In this document: piece after piece, positions 4,797 through 12,870 of the stretch
Position numbering within the stretch: the first letter of the stretch is position 1
How the letters are laid out: each line of letters opens with the position of its first letter
NCBI GenBank assembly: GCA_943355045.1
Contig: CALRDY010000007.1
Coordinates: 1 to 14,337, forward strand
DNA: 14,337 nucleotides
From: Candidatus Nomurabacteria bacterium
GTDB lineage: Bacteria > Patescibacteriota > Minisyncoccia > Phycocordibacterales > Phycocordibacteraceae
Direction of reading: 5' to 3'
Notes under the pieces: model-generated
The model's database searches: none
The model's input: the letters and a program-made list of their open reading frames with translations, nothing else
Told to the model about the DNA's origin: nothing
Translations under genes and position numbers: made by a program

Positions 4797-5486
4797 ATGG
4801 AAATCGTAACAATGACGACAGACGAGATCGCCTCGCGCCGCGAGGCGCGTAACGATGCGTTCAAAAATCTAGGATTCATCTTAATCACGGTCGGCGCCGC
4901 GTACGGGCTTACCGTTTCAATAGGGATTGACGGTCTTGAACGGTTCGTCGAACGAGCAGGAATATGGGGCCCGCTTGCGGTCATCGCGTTTAAGATGATC
5001 ACGATCATCATCGTCCCGCTCTCCGGCGGCCCCGTCTATGCGATCGCGGGTGCGGCATTCGGTTTCTGGCAGGGACTCGCAATCACTTTTATAGGCGATG
5101 TGCTCGGTTTCTCCGCAACGTTTTACCTGAGCCGAATCTTCGGTCGGAAGATACTTAACGTGTTCGTGCCGCGCACGCAATTTCCTTTTATAGAGAAGCT
5201 CCTCGCTCAAGGGTCTGCGCGCAAGTCGTTCCTCAAAGCGCGTCTCGCCTTCAGTGGATTCCCCGAAGTTTTTTCATACGCCGCGGGACTCACGGAAGTC
5301 CCGTTCCTCCTTTTCATAGTCGCACAAATGGCGCTTCATACGCCATTTGCCGCGCTCGTCGTGCTATTCGGAAATGCTCTTCTCACAGGCAATCCGCTGT
5401 TCTTTGTCGGCGGGACGATTATCGCTCTTCTCTTTGCGGTGGTCGGCGGATGGTGGTTCAAGCGCGATCTCATCCATGAGGCATAG
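4797..5486 (+). CDS. VTT/DedA-like (TVP38/TMEM64 family) membrane protein
   Basis: About 229 residues with several hydrophobic helices. The region PLSGGPVYAIAGAAFGFWQGLAIT is characteristic of the VTT domain (GPxY...GxxFGFxxG), and FLKARLAFSGFPEVFSYAAGLTEVPF matches the second conserved half, with an Arg and a proline-rich re-entrant turn. Members move or scramble lipids across membranes, but most bacterial ones have no assigned substrate. The ATG lies 2 nt after the CCA of tRNA-Thr(CGU), so the message is probably cut from the tRNA and is almost leaderless; ATG 4812 is an alternative start. The open frame running back into the tRNA (TTG 4734) is not coding. The N-terminal 30 residues are charged and cytoplasmic. 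Confidence 0.82.
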   Translation: MEIVTMTTDEIASRREARNDAFKNLGFILITVGAAYGLTVSIGIDGLERFVERAGIWGPLAVIAFKMITIIIVPLSGGPVYAIAGAAFGFWQGLAITFIGDVLGFSATFYLSRIFGRKILNVFVPRTQFPFIEKLLAQGSARKSFLKARLAFSGFPEVFSYAAGLTEVPFLLFIVAQMALHTPFAALVVLFGNALLTGNPLFFVGGTIIALLFAVVGGWWFKRDLIHEA

Positions 5487-5544
5487 TCGATATGGTTTCT
5501 CAGACGGAGCCGCGCTGCGTACGTTCTCTCTATAACAAATAAAA

Positions 5545-5578
5545 ACCGGGTCGCTTGAAAAGTCTCAAGCGACCCGGT
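5545..5578 (-). terminator. intrinsic terminator of the NUDIX gene
   Basis: Perfect 14-bp stem ACCGGGTCGCTTGA/TCAAGCGACCCGGT with a 6-nt loop. On the minus strand it is followed by TTTTTATTTGTT, a good U-tract; on the plus strand there is none. It begins at the last base of the NUDIX stop codon. Confidence 0.85.
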
Positions 5579-6015
5579 CAGGTCAGTATCGAAAACACTT
5601 CTTTGATGAGGATGCGGTGCCGATCAAGGAGATCAGACATATCCAGAACCTCAGTCCGGAGGAAGGCTTTGACTAAGAGCGGACCATCAGTCTCTTGCCC
5701 GACTTCGGCCCGCGTGTCGAGCTTCTCTTCTGTGACTCGCGCGATGCAGAGATGAGGACGATATCCTTCCTCTCCGCGCCAGTGCCACGAACGAATGGAA
5801 ACTTCTCTTGGAAGAAGCTGGATACCGGTCTCTTCGCGGCATTCGCGAATCGCGGCGGCGATAATCCCTTCTTTTTGCTCGATACCGCCTCCCGGTAGCT
5901 TCCAGCGAGAAGTCCTGAAATTGCCGCTCTCATCCATAACCAGCACAATTCTAGTGGGGGAGAGTATGCACGTTACAACTGCTCCCCGATCAAGGTTTCT
6001 CCTCGCGGTACCCAT
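5578..6015 (-). CDS. NUDIX hydrolase
   Basis: 145 residues with a complete Nudix box at 43-65 (G-x5-E-x7-REC-x-EE-x-GI), so the metal-binding glutamates of REcrEE are all present. NUDIX enzymes split nucleoside diphosphates linked to another group; the substrate is not evident. It is a single-domain protein, with core strand VVTCIL and a WKLPGGG lead-in typical of the family. Start at ATG 6015 because AGGAGG (6021-6026 on this strand) stands 5 nt before it. An in-frame extension into the antisense of prfB exists but is a shadow. It is divergent from prfB across a 96-nt spacer. Confidence 0.88.
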   Translation of the reverse strand: MGTARRNLDRGAVVTCILSPTRIVLVMDESGNFRTSRWKLPGGGIEQKEGIIAAAIRECREETGIQLLPREVSIRSWHWRGEEGYRPHLCIARVTEEKLDTRAEVGQETDGPLLVKAFLRTEVLDMSDLLDRHRILIKEVFSILT

Positions 6016-6020
6016 AAACA

Positions 6021-6026
6021 CCTCCT
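6021..6026 (-). promoter_or_regulatory. Shine-Dalgarno AGGAGG of the NUDIX gene
   Basis: Full AGGAGG, 5 nt before ATG 6015. It fixes the start and is the only strong ribosome-binding site I see in the window. Confidence 0.75.
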
Positions 6027-6096
6027 CTCTTGTGTCATTGAACACCTGAAGGTACATTACAGTTAATTTAAAATCTGTCAAGCGCCGCACAAAATC

Positions 6097-6105
6097 TGGT
6101 ATAAT
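6097..6105 (+). promoter_or_regulatory. extended -10 (TGGTATAAT) of prfB
   Basis: TG-n-TATAAT, an extended -10, ends 6 nt before the prfB ATG 6112. No Shine-Dalgarno sequence; leaderless mRNA expected. Confidence 0.6.
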
Positions 6106-6111
6106 TTCCCG

Positions 6112-6981
6112 ATGTCCGAGCGGGAGAAGCGGCTGGCCGAACTTGAGGCGATGATGGCATCGCCTGATTTCTGGCTGGACAAGGATCAGGCGCAAGTTTT
6201 CATACAGGAATATCAGACGCTCAAAGAGGGCGGCGAGGGCGACCCGCACGACAAAGGGAATGCGACGCTCGCGATCCTCGCGGGCGCGGGCGGCGACGAC
6301 GCTGAGGATTTTGCGCGCATGCTGCGCCGCATGTACGAGGGCTATGTGGCTTCGAAGAGTTGGCGCGTGCGCGAACTCCATGCCAACGAGAACGATCAAG
6401 GCGGCTATCGCAATATCATGCTCGAGATCAGCGGCACGGGCGCGTACGGTCGCCTGAAGCACGAAGCGGGCGTGCATCGCCTCGTGCGGCAGTCGCCTTT
6501 CAATGCGAATGCGAAGCGGCAGACGAGCTTCGCGCTCGTCGAAGTGCTTCCGTCTCTCGTCGCGACTGATAAAGTCGAGCTTAAGCCGGATGACCTCGAG
6601 ATACAGTTCGCCCGCGCCGGAGGCGCGGGCGGTCAGAACGTGAACAAGCGCGAGACGGCCGTGCGTATCCTTCACAAGCCGACCAACCTTTCCGTACACA
6701 TCTCAAGCGAGCGCAGCCAGCTCGCCAATCGCGAGAAGGCGATCGAGCTCCTGAAGGCGAAGATCTTTGCCAAGGAAGAGGCTGAACGCCAGGCGACCGC
6801 GAAAGGCCGTTCAATCGCCGCGACGACCGCGAACGAGTGGGGAAGCCAGATCCGCTCCTACGTCCTGCATCCGTACAAGATGGTCAAAGACCACCGCACC
6901 GACCACGAATCTTCCAATCCCGAGAAAGTCCTCGGCGGCGATCTTGACGGGTTCATTGACGCGGCGGCCGCTGGTGCATAG
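6112..6981 (+). CDS. prfB: peptide chain release factor 2, with shortened domain 1
   Basis: 289-residue class I release factor. The codon-recognition tripeptide is SPF ([15 protein letters not shown]), the RF2 type that reads UGA and UAA, and the catalytic GGQ is at 173-175 in [12 protein letters not shown]. It hydrolyses peptidyl-tRNA at the stop codon. The C-terminal [18 protein letters not shown] is typical. E. coli RF2 has 365 residues with GGQ at 250-252, so about 77 residues are missing, all from domain 1. Only about 45 N-terminal residues (including the family's FW-x-D start) precede the [13 protein letters not shown] segment. No RF2 programmed frameshift is seen: the frame is open from the ATG. 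It is followed closely by hicB. Confidence 0.92.
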   Translation: MSEREKRLAELEAMMASPDFWLDKDQAQVFIQEYQTLKEGGEGDPHDKGNATLAILAGAGGDDAEDFARMLRRMYEGYVASKSWRVRELHANENDQGGYRNIMLEISGTGAYGRLKHEAGVHRLVRQSPFNANAKRQTSFALVEVLPSLVATDKVELKPDDLEIQFARAGGAGGQNVNKRETAVRILHKPTNLSVHISSERSQLANREKAIELLKAKIFAKEEAERQATAKGRSIAATTANEWGSQIRSYVLHPYKMVKDHRTDHESSNPEKVLGGDLDGFIDAAAAGA

Positions 6982-6991
6982 TATTGAGAGT

Positions 6992-7243
6992 ATGAATACA
7001 AAGAAGCTGCAAAAGGTTAATACATTTACCGCCGTCTTTCAGAAGGTGCGCGGCGGGTATACGACATGGGTCGAAGAGATGCCGAATGTCATATCTGAAG
7101 GCAAGACGAAAGTTGAGGCAAAGATAAATCTAAAAGACGCCCTCGGACTCATGCTCGAGACGAACCGTATCATGTCTTTCAAAGGCGTGGCAGGAGACGT
7201 CGAGCGTTCGCCGATTTCATTCCCCGTGCATCAGGTCGCATGA
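6992..7243 (+). CDS. hicB: HicB-like antitoxin
   Basis: 83 residues with the HicB/UPF0150 fold pattern FTAVFQKVRGGYTTWVEEMP...SEGKTKVEAKINLKDALGLML. The partially degenerate RNase H-like domain of HicB binds and blocks the HicA toxin. No C-terminal HTH or ribbon-helix-helix domain is present, so direct autoregulation by DNA binding is not obvious. It starts 10 nt after the prfB stop. A TAGTAT at 6979-6984 lies 7 nt before the ATG and could be a -10 box; read-through from prfB is equally possible. Its stop overlaps the hicA start (ATGA), giving antitoxin-first order and translational coupling. Confidence 0.82.
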   Translation: MNTKKLQKVNTFTAVFQKVRGGYTTWVEEMPNVISEGKTKVEAKINLKDALGLMLETNRIMSFKGVAGDVERSPISFPVHQVA

Positions 7244-7431
7244 AACGCGCTAAGCTCGTCACGCATCTCCTGCGTAATGGGTGTATTCTTCTGCGAGAAG
7301 GAGCGAAGCATTCCATCTACCGCAATCTTTTTACTGGCGTCCAAACATCGGTTCCGCGGCATGCGAGCCTCTTAGAAAGTACAGCGCAAGCGATTTGCAG
7401 ACAGTTGGGCGCCTCGTGGCCTCCGAAGTGA
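7240..7431 (+). CDS. hicA: HicA-like mRNA interferase toxin
   Basis: 63 residues with the HicA signature: LLRNGCILLREGAKHSIYRN, with His24 in the GxKHxxY motif as the catalytic residue, then a SVPRH segment and a C-terminal helix IDENTIFIED by its ICRQL sequence. HicA has a double-stranded-RNA-binding-like fold and cuts mRNA until bound by HicB. Size is normal. It overlaps hicB by 4 nt. In most known pairs the toxin gene comes first; here the antitoxin does, which also occurs in nature. Confidence 0.82.
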   Translation: MKRAKLVTHLLRNGCILLREGAKHSIYRNLFTGVQTSVPRHASLLESTAQAICRQLGASWPPK

Positions 7432-7437
7432 AAATGT

Positions 7438-7443
7438 TACAAT
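7438..7443 (+). promoter_or_regulatory. -10 box TACAAT, DUF6624-like gene
   Basis: TACAAT ends 7 nt before ATG 7451 without any Shine-Dalgarno sequence; leaderless start expected. It lies just after the hicA stop. Confidence 0.5.
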
Positions 7444-7450
7444 CATAGCT

Positions 7451-7996
7451 ATGTCAGAGGAAGTACCCGCAAGACCTGAATCGCTTATTGAGTTTCCGAA
7501 AATCGCTTCTGAAATAGATGCGATGGCAAAAGTCGATCAAGATATGCGTACAAAGAATCTGAAAGAGCCATGCTCGGGGTCACTGAGACTGCTCGATGCT
7601 AAAAACACGGAACGAATGAGGGAAATCGTAGCGCAAATCGGCTGGCCGACGGTCAGTAAGGTCGGTACAGATGCTTCACATGGTGCGTGGATTCTGGTGC
7701 AACATGCAAATCATCAGATCGATTTTCAAGAGCAATGCCTAACCCTCATGAAGCAAGAGTTCTCAAGCGAAGTGATTAGTAAAGACCTCGCTATGCTTGA
7801 GGACCGGGTACGAGTGGGTAAAAATCAACTACAGCTTTATGGTACGCAATTTCGTCAAATGGCTGGCGAGCACAAACCGCAGCCCATTGAAGACGAGGCA
7901 AATGTAGATGAACGGCGGAAGAAAATGGGTCTGGATTCGCTTGAGGAAAATATCGCTGGAATGTACGAGAAATATGGGCCGCCCAATCAGGACTAG
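7451..7996 (+). CDS. DUF6624-like protein of unknown function
   Basis: 181 residues, soluble, no signal peptide or membrane helix. The central pattern DAKNTERMREIVAQIGWPTVSKVG, then ASHGAWILVQHANHQIDFQ, then DRVRVGKNQLQLYGTQF and PIEDEANVDERRKKMGL is what I know as the DUF6624 family; its conserved H, D and Y/GTQ residues suggest an enzyme-like or binding site, but no function is established. The recall is from memory and should be tested. It follows hicA by 19 nt but has its own -10 box, and is more AT-rich than ftsE downstream. Confidence 0.65.
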   Translation: MSEEVPARPESLIEFPKIASEIDAMAKVDQDMRTKNLKEPCSGSLRLLDAKNTERMREIVAQIGWPTVSKVGTDASHGAWILVQHANHQIDFQEQCLTLMKQEFSSEVISKDLAMLEDRVRVGKNQLQLYGTQFRQMAGEHKPQPIEDEANVDERRKKMGLDSLEENIAGMYEKYGPPNQD

Positions 7997-8058
7997 CTAT
8001 CCTCCAAGCTCGCACAAACGAAATGAGGGTTCCATAGACGGGATGGAAGCGAGTAGGG

Positions 8059-8064
8059 TACAAT
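8059..8064 (+). promoter_or_regulatory. -10 box TACAAT, ftsE operon
   Basis: TACAAT ends 11 nt before the ftsE ATG 8076, predicting a leader of only about 4-5 nt, too short for a Shine-Dalgarno sequence. Confidence 0.45.
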
Positions 8065-8075
8065 AAGCGGAACGC

Positions 8076-8753
8076 ATGATTTATTTCGACAAGGTGACGA
8101 AGCGATACGGAGACATGATGGCGCTCGAAGGGGTTACCATCTCCGTCGCCCCGAAAGAATTCGTTTCCATCGTCGGACACTCGGGCGCAGGCAAGACGAC
8201 GCTCCTGAAACTCCTCCTCGCCGAAGAGCGGCCGACCGACGGCAGCGTCTTCTTCGAGTCGATCGATATTAACGACCTGCCGAGTTCGGCGCTCCACCAC
8301 TATCGCCGCAAGATCGGCATGGTCTTCCAGGATTTCCGCCTCATTCCGAACAAGACCGCGTACGAGAATATCGCATTCGCGATGGAAGCTGCGGGCCGCT
8401 CCGACGAGGAAATTGCGAGCGACGTGCCCCACATCCTCGAGCTCGTGAATCTCTCCGACAAGGCGCTGCATTTTCCCGACCAGCTCTCGGGCGGCGAGAA
8501 GCAGCGCATCGCTATCGGCCGCGCGATCATCAACCAGCCCGACCTCATCGTCGCCGACGAGCCGACGGGGAACCTTGACCCTATCAATACGTATGAAGTC
8601 GTCGAGATCCTGAAGAAGATCAACGAGCTCGGCACGACCATCATCATCACGACCCACAACAAGGGCGTCGTCGACGCCATCGGGAAGCGCGTGATCACGG
8701 TTGATCGCGGGAAGGTCGTCCGCGACGACGCCGGTGGAAAATACTCATTATAG
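8076..8753 (+). CDS. ftsE: cell division ATP-binding protein FtsE
   Basis: 225-residue ABC ATPase. It has Walker [11 protein letters not shown]-loop MVFQDFRL (the FQDFRLI sequence is typical of FtsE), signature LSGGEKQR, Walker [13 protein letters not shown] and switch His in TTHNKG. It works with FtsX at the division site to switch on peptidoglycan hydrolases by an ATP-driven mechanotransmission and not by transport. ftsX follows 18 nt downstream. Length and motifs are normal. Confidence 0.95.
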   Translation: MIYFDKVTKRYGDMMALEGVTISVAPKEFVSIVGHSGAGKTTLLKLLLAEERPTDGSVFFESIDINDLPSSALHHYRRKIGMVFQDFRLIPNKTAYENIAFAMEAAGRSDEEIASDVPHILELVNLSDKALHFPDQLSGGEKQRIAIGRAIINQPDLIVADEPTGNLDPINTYEVVEILKKINELGTTIIITTHNKGVVDAIGKRVITVDRGKVVRDDAGGKYSL

Positions 8754-8771
8754 TTGTAGTATGGATGCATC

Positions 8772-9698
8772 ATGAACTGGATGATTTTCAAACGGATGCT
8801 CGTCGCCGGCGGGAAGAATTTCACGCGCGGCGGCGCGGTCTCGGCGGCCACCGTGCTCATCATGACGGTAACGCTCGCCATCATCGCTTCCCTAATCTTC
8901 CTCTCGGCACTCCTCTCCCACACGCTCGCTACGATCAGCGAGAAAGTCGACGTGTCCGTCTACTTCGTGACTACAGCGAGCGAAGCGAGCATCCTTGCGG
9001 TAAAGGATCAGATCGAGAAGCTGCCGCAGGTGGCGAACGTTATTTATACCTCAGCCGATGCCGCTCTCGCGGCCTTCCGCGCCAGGCATGCGACCGACCA
9101 GCTGACGCTTCAGGCGTTGAACGAGCTCGGCGGCAATCCGCTCGATGCTTCGCTCGAGGTGCAGGCGAAGGACCCGTCGCAGTACGAGAGCATCGTGAGC
9201 TTCCTCGAGGCGTCGCCTGCGCTCTCTTCCGGCGGGACATCCATCGTCGATCGCATCAATTACGCGCAGAACAAAGAGGTCATTGATCGTCTGTCGCTCG
9301 CGATCCGCGCGACACGCGAGATCGGTCTCGCCGTCGTCATCCTCTTCGCGATCGCATCGATCCTCATCGCCTTGGCGACCGTGCGGCTCGCCATCTACAC
9401 CGCCAAAGAAGAAATCTCGGTCATGCGGCTCGTGGGCGCGAGCAATCTGTACATCCAGGGTCCGTTTATCGTGACGGGTATTATCACGGGCGTCATTTCC
9501 GCAGTAGTCGTCCTTCTCCTTCTCGGTCCCGCGACGTGGTATGCGGGCGAGAAGACCGTCGGGTGGTTCGGCGGCTTCAACGTCGCGAGCTATTATGCGG
9601 ACAATTTCGCACTCGTCTTTTCGATACTCATGCTTTCGGGCATCGTGCTCGGCGCGGTCGCCTCGGTGCTCGCTATCCATAGGTATCTGAAGGTGTAG
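8772..9698 (+). CDS. ftsX: cell division protein FtsX
   Basis: 308 residues with the FtsX layout. A cytoplasmic N-terminus and TM1 (about 24-48) lead into a large extracellular domain (about 49-170) with VDVSVYFV, the conserved start of that domain. Three C-terminal helices follow, with the segment [22 protein letters not shown] between TM2 and TM3. It is the membrane partner of FtsE and relays its ATPase cycle to a peptidoglycan hydrolase or its activator. No hydrolase gene follows directly; pyrG starts 6 nt after the stop. Confidence 0.94.
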   Translation: MNWMIFKRMLVAGGKNFTRGGAVSAATVLIMTVTLAIIASLIFLSALLSHTLATISEKVDVSVYFVTTASEASILAVKDQIEKLPQVANVIYTSADAALAAFRARHATDQLTLQALNELGGNPLDASLEVQAKDPSQYESIVSFLEASPALSSGGTSIVDRINYAQNKEVIDRLSLAIRATREIGLAVVILFAIASILIALATVRLAIYTAKEEISVMRLVGASNLYIQGPFIVTGIITGVISAVVVLLLLGPATWYAGEKTVGWFGGFNVASYYADNFALVFSILMLSGIVLGAVASVLAIHRYLKV

Positions 9699-9704
9699 TC
9701 CGGT

Positions 9705-11363
9705 ATGGCGAAAGAAGGTCACAAATACATATTCGTGCTCGGTGGCGTCATGAGCGGCGTCGGGAAGGGTGTCGTCGCGAGCTCGGTCGGCCTCCTGCTT
9801 CAGCAGAAGGGGTATCCGATCAATCTGGTAAAGATCGACCCCTACCTGAATGTCGATGCGGGCACGATGAATCCGACGGAGCACGGCGAAACGTTCGTGC
9901 TCCGGAGCGGACTCGAGACTGACCAGGACATGGGCAATTACGAGCGCTTTCTCGGCCGCGACCTGACGAACGAAGATTATATGACGAGCGGCATGGTGTA
10001 CCAGTCGGTCATCGCGCGCGAGCGCGCGCTCGAGTACGGCGGCAAATGCGTCGAGGCGATCCCGCACGTGCGCGACGAGATCCTGCACCGCATCGAGTCG
10101 GCCGCGGCGTACAACGGCAGCCGCATCTCGGTCATCGAGATCGGCGGTACGATCGGTGACTTCCAGAATGCGCTCTTCATCGAAGCGGCGCGCGTGCTGA
10201 AGATGAATCATCCGGAGGATGTGCTTTTCATGATGGTGTCGTATCTGCCGACGCCCGGCACGCTCGGCGAGATGAAGACGAAGCCCACTCAGATGGCGGT
10301 GCGCGACCTCAATTCCTACGGCGTGCAGCCGGATTTCATTGTCGCGCGCTCCAAGGAGCCGGTGGACGAGAAGCGCAAAGAGAAGCTCGCGATCTGGTGC
10401 AATGTGCGCAAAGACCGCATCATTTCCGCGCCGGACATCAGCAGCATCTACGAAGCGCCGCTTAATTTTGAGAAGGATAAGCTCGGTGACGCGGTGCTCG
10501 ACGCGCTCCGCCTGCCCGAGAAGAAGAAGGCGTCGCTTACCGCATGGCGGAAGTTCGTGCGCGCGGCGATGGATACGAAAGCGCCGGAAGTTTCGATCGC
10601 GGTCGTCGGGAAATATTTCGATACGGGCGACTTCGTGCTCTCCGACGCGTACCTTTCGGTCATCGAGGCGATCAAGTTCTCTGCGGCGAAACTCGGCCGC
10701 CGCGCGAAGATTACCTGGATCAATTCTAAAGACCTCGAGAAAGGAGGGTCGAAAGCGACTGCGATGCTCGGGAAATTCGACGGCATCATCGTTCCGGGCG
10801 GCTTCGGCGAAAGCGGCATCGAGGGGAAGATCAAAGCGATACAGTTCGCGCGCGAGCAAAAGATTCCGTACTTCGGCCTCTGCTACGGCATGCAGCTCAT
10901 GGTCATCGAGTATGCGCGAAACGTCTTAGGGCTCAAGGACGCACACACCACCGAGATTAAAAAGAGCGCCGCGCATCCCGTCGTCGACGTGATGTTGGAG
11001 CAGAAGAAGCATCTCGCGGCGAACAAGTACGGCGGCACTATGCGCCTCGGCGTGTACCCGGCCTATCTCAAGAAGGGCACGATGGCGCGCGCCGCATACA
11101 AGAAGGAGTTGGTGGAAGAGCGTCATCGGCATCGCTATGAGATCAATCCGGCATACGTGGGCCAGCTCGAGGTCGCCGGACTCGTCTTCTCGGGCACTTC
11201 TCCCGACGGCGTTTTGATGGAGATTGCCGAGCTTCCGCGCGCGAAGCATCCCTTCATGCTCGGCACGCAGTTCCACCCCGAGCTCCAGGCGCGCCCGCTC
11301 GACCCGCATCCTTTGTTTACCGAATTCCTCCGCGCCGCTGTCTCAAATAAAAAAGGGAAATAA
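9705..11363 (+). CDS. pyrG: CTP synthase
   Basis: 552 residues, close to the usual 535-550. The N-terminal synthetase domain has the P-loop-like GGVMSGVGKG and KIDPYLNVDAGTMNP-type active-site segment. The C-terminal glutamine amidotransferase domain has nucleophile Cys393 in GLCYGMQ and His524/Glu526 in QFHPE. It converts UTP, ATP and glutamine to CTP. It is the third gene of the ftsEX run. A Tyr replaces the more common Leu after the nucleophile Cys, which should be tolerated. Its stop is 3 nt from the convergent stop of the ABC ATPase, with no terminator hairpin between them. Confidence 0.97.
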   Translation: MAKEGHKYIFVLGGVMSGVGKGVVASSVGLLLQQKGYPINLVKIDPYLNVDAGTMNPTEHGETFVLRSGLETDQDMGNYERFLGRDLTNEDYMTSGMVYQSVIARERALEYGGKCVEAIPHVRDEILHRIESAAAYNGSRISVIEIGGTIGDFQNALFIEAARVLKMNHPEDVLFMMVSYLPTPGTLGEMKTKPTQMAVRDLNSYGVQPDFIVARSKEPVDEKRKEKLAIWCNVRKDRIISAPDISSIYEAPLNFEKDKLGDAVLDALRLPEKKKASLTAWRKFVRAAMDTKAPEVSIAVVGKYFDTGDFVLSDAYLSVIEAIKFSAAKLGRRAKITWINSKDLEKGGSKATAMLGKFDGIIVPGGFGESGIEGKIKAIQFAREQKIPYFGLCYGMQLMVIEYARNVLGLKDAHTTEIKKSAAHPVVDVMLEQKKHLAANKYGGTMRLGVYPAYLKKGTMARAAYKKELVEERHRHRYEINPAYVGQLEVAGLVFSGTSPDGVLMEIAELPRAKHPFMLGTQFHPELQARPLDPHPLFTEFLRAAVSNKKGK

Positions 11364-11366
11364 AAA

Positions 11367-12125
11367 TTACGAAATCGCACGGATAGCCTCGGTCAAGAGA
11401 TCGACTTCCTTGAAGAAGTGTGCGCTGCGCGTGTCGCGCGGGCGGGGCAGGTCGACAGCGAGCGTTTTTTCCACGCGGCCCGGATGCGCGCCCATGATGA
11501 TGATCTGGTCGGAAAGCTCGATGGCGTCCGGGATGAGGTGGTTTACCATCAGGATCGTCATGCTGTACGCGCGCCAGATTTTCAGAAGGTCTGCTTTCAG
11601 CGCTTCTGCCGTAATGGTGTCGAGATTTGAAAAAGGCTCGTCCATGATGAGGAGATCGGGAGAGATCGCGAGCGCGCGCGCAAGGCCGACCCGCTGGCGC
11701 TGGCCGCCCGAGAGTGCGGCGGGGTAGTGGTGCTCGAGATGCGCGAGGCCGACCTCTTTTAATTTCTCCCGCGCGATGTGCTCGCGTTCGAGGCGCCCCA
11801 CGCCGTCCATGCGTAGGCCGAAGGCGACATTATCGAGCGCGGTGAGCCACGGGAAAAGCGCATAATTCTGGAACACCATCGCCGGACGGGAAAAGTTTCG
11901 TACGATCTCGCCGCTCGTGTGCGGCATGAGGCCGAGGATGACGCGCATGAGGGTCGATTTGCCAGAGCCGGACGGACCGATGATCGATACGAATGAACCG
12001 GACGGGACGGAGAATGATACGTCTTTCAATGCGGGAGCCTCTCGCGTGGCGGCGTCGCTGAAGCGGGCGGTCACGCGCGAAAGGACGAGAATCATGGAAG
12101 GGGACGTGCTCATATCATTCAGCAT
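11367..12125 (-). CDS. ABC transporter ATP-binding protein, NitT/TauT (SsuB/TauB) type
   Basis: About 252 residues. It has Walker A GPSGSGKST, Q-loop VFQNYALFPW, signature LSGGQRQR, Walker B LLIMDEPFSNLD and switch His in VNHLIPDAI. VNHxxxEA-like sequence plus the partner permease place it with the nitrate/sulfonate/taurine importer ATPases. The start is uncertain: ATG 12125 overlaps the permease gene by 11 nt, while ATG 12113 begins just after the permease stop. It is the second gene of a minus-strand operon. No substrate-binding protein gene is in the window, so the substrate is open. Confidence 0.88.
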   Translation of the reverse strand: MLNDMSTSPSMILVLSRVTARFSDAATREAPALKDVSFSVPSGSFVSIIGPSGSGKSTLMRVILGLMPHTSGEIVRNFSRPAMVFQNYALFPWLTALDNVAFGLRMDGVGRLEREHIAREKLKEVGLAHLEHHYPAALSGGQRQRVGLARALAISPDLLIMDEPFSNLDTITAEALKADLLKIWRAYSMTILMVNHLIPDAIELSDQIIIMGAHPGRVEKTLAVDLPRPRDTRSAHFFKEVDLLTEAIRAIS

Positions 12126-12864
12126 AGTGCTTGCTGCTCTCGGCCAAAAGCGGCGCCCAGACGAGACGGTTGACTGTGAACACGATGACGAGGATGGCGA
12201 AGGTGCCAGCGATCATAGACTGGCTTATGCCCGAAGCGCTCGCTTCCTTGATGAAGTCGCCGAAGCCGGCGACATTCGTGATTATCTCGGCGCCGATGAC
12301 CGCTTCCCAGCCGATAGCGATGCCGACGATCGAGCCGGTAAGTATCGCGGGAAAGGAGAGTGGAGCGAGGTAGTAGCTGATGCGTCGGAGCCCTGTCGCG
12401 CCGAAGATGGTCGCTGCATCATTCAAATCTTTGTGCGCGCTCTTGATCGCGGTCAGCACGGCGAAGAGAATCGGCCAGATGATGGAGCTCACGGCGAAGA
12501 GGATGATCATCTCGCTCGTGAAGCCGAAGAAATAGATGAAAAGAGGGATGAGTGCAAATGAAGGGACATTCTGCAAGACATCGAAAATGGGGAACAGTAT
12601 GTCGGAGAACGAGCTCCAGCCGACGAGGAGAGCGAGCGCGATGCCGAGCACGAGCGCGATGCCGTACGCCAGTGCGAGGCGATAGGTAGTGTGCAGGACC
12701 GCTTCGATGAGCGTCGGCCACGCGACGCCTCCGAAGTAGCCGAACGTCGCGAAAAGAAGTACGACGCTGATGATGCCTGTCATTATGAGCCACGACCGTC
12801 GGTGGCGTGCCAGGTGGGCGCGATGCCATGCTCGAGTCTGCGGATGTGCGACACTGCGGATCAT
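12115..12864 (-). CDS. ABC transporter permease, NitT/TauT (SsuC/TauC) type
   Basis: 249 residues with about six membrane helices and the importer EAA loop at DAATIFGATGLRRISYYLAPLSFPAILTG, which docks onto the ATPase. It has an N-terminal helix, then TYRLALAYGIALVLGIALALL, and QNVPSFALIPLFIYFFG as in SsuC/TauC. The GTG at 12870 directly abuts the -10-like TAAACT (12871-12876), so ATG 12864 is chosen. It precedes the ATPase in the operon. An importer without an adjacent binding protein either uses one encoded elsewhere or has another role. Confidence 0.86.
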   Translation of the reverse strand: MIRSVAHPQTRAWHRAHLARHRRSWLIMTGIISVVLLFATFGYFGGVAWPTLIEAVLHTTYRLALAYGIALVLGIALALLVGWSSFSDILFPIFDVLQNVPSFALIPLFIYFFGFTSEMIILFAVSSIIWPILFAVLTAIKSAHKDLNDAATIFGATGLRRISYYLAPLSFPAILTGSIVGIAIGWEAVIGAEIITNVAGFGDFIKEASASGISQSMIAGTFAILVIVFTVNRLVWAPLLAESSKHYAE

Positions 12865-12870
12865 GTGCAC

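Noticed and set aside
6112..6200. RF2 programmed +1 frameshift
   Set aside because: No in-frame UGA follows the start and the reading frame is continuous through the SPF and GGQ domains.
6016..6699. N-terminal extension of the NUDIX frame to 373 residues
   Set aside because: It runs antisense to prfB; AGGAGG and ATG 6015 fit the natural start of the Nudix domain.
6767..6991. Extension of the hicB frame upstream into prfB
   Set aside because: It lies inside prfB in another frame and is Arg/Pro-rich; the HicB domain starts at ATG 6992.
9051..10859. 602-codon open frame on the minus strand opposite ftsX and pyrG
   Set aside because: It is antisense to two certain genes, rich in Arg, His, Asp and Ala as expected from the complement of GC-rich coding DNA, and shows no domain.
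11361..11369. Convergent stops of pyrG and the ABC ATPase 3 nt apart as a sign of rearrangement
   Set aside because: Such tight convergence is common in compact genomes; nothing else marks a break there.
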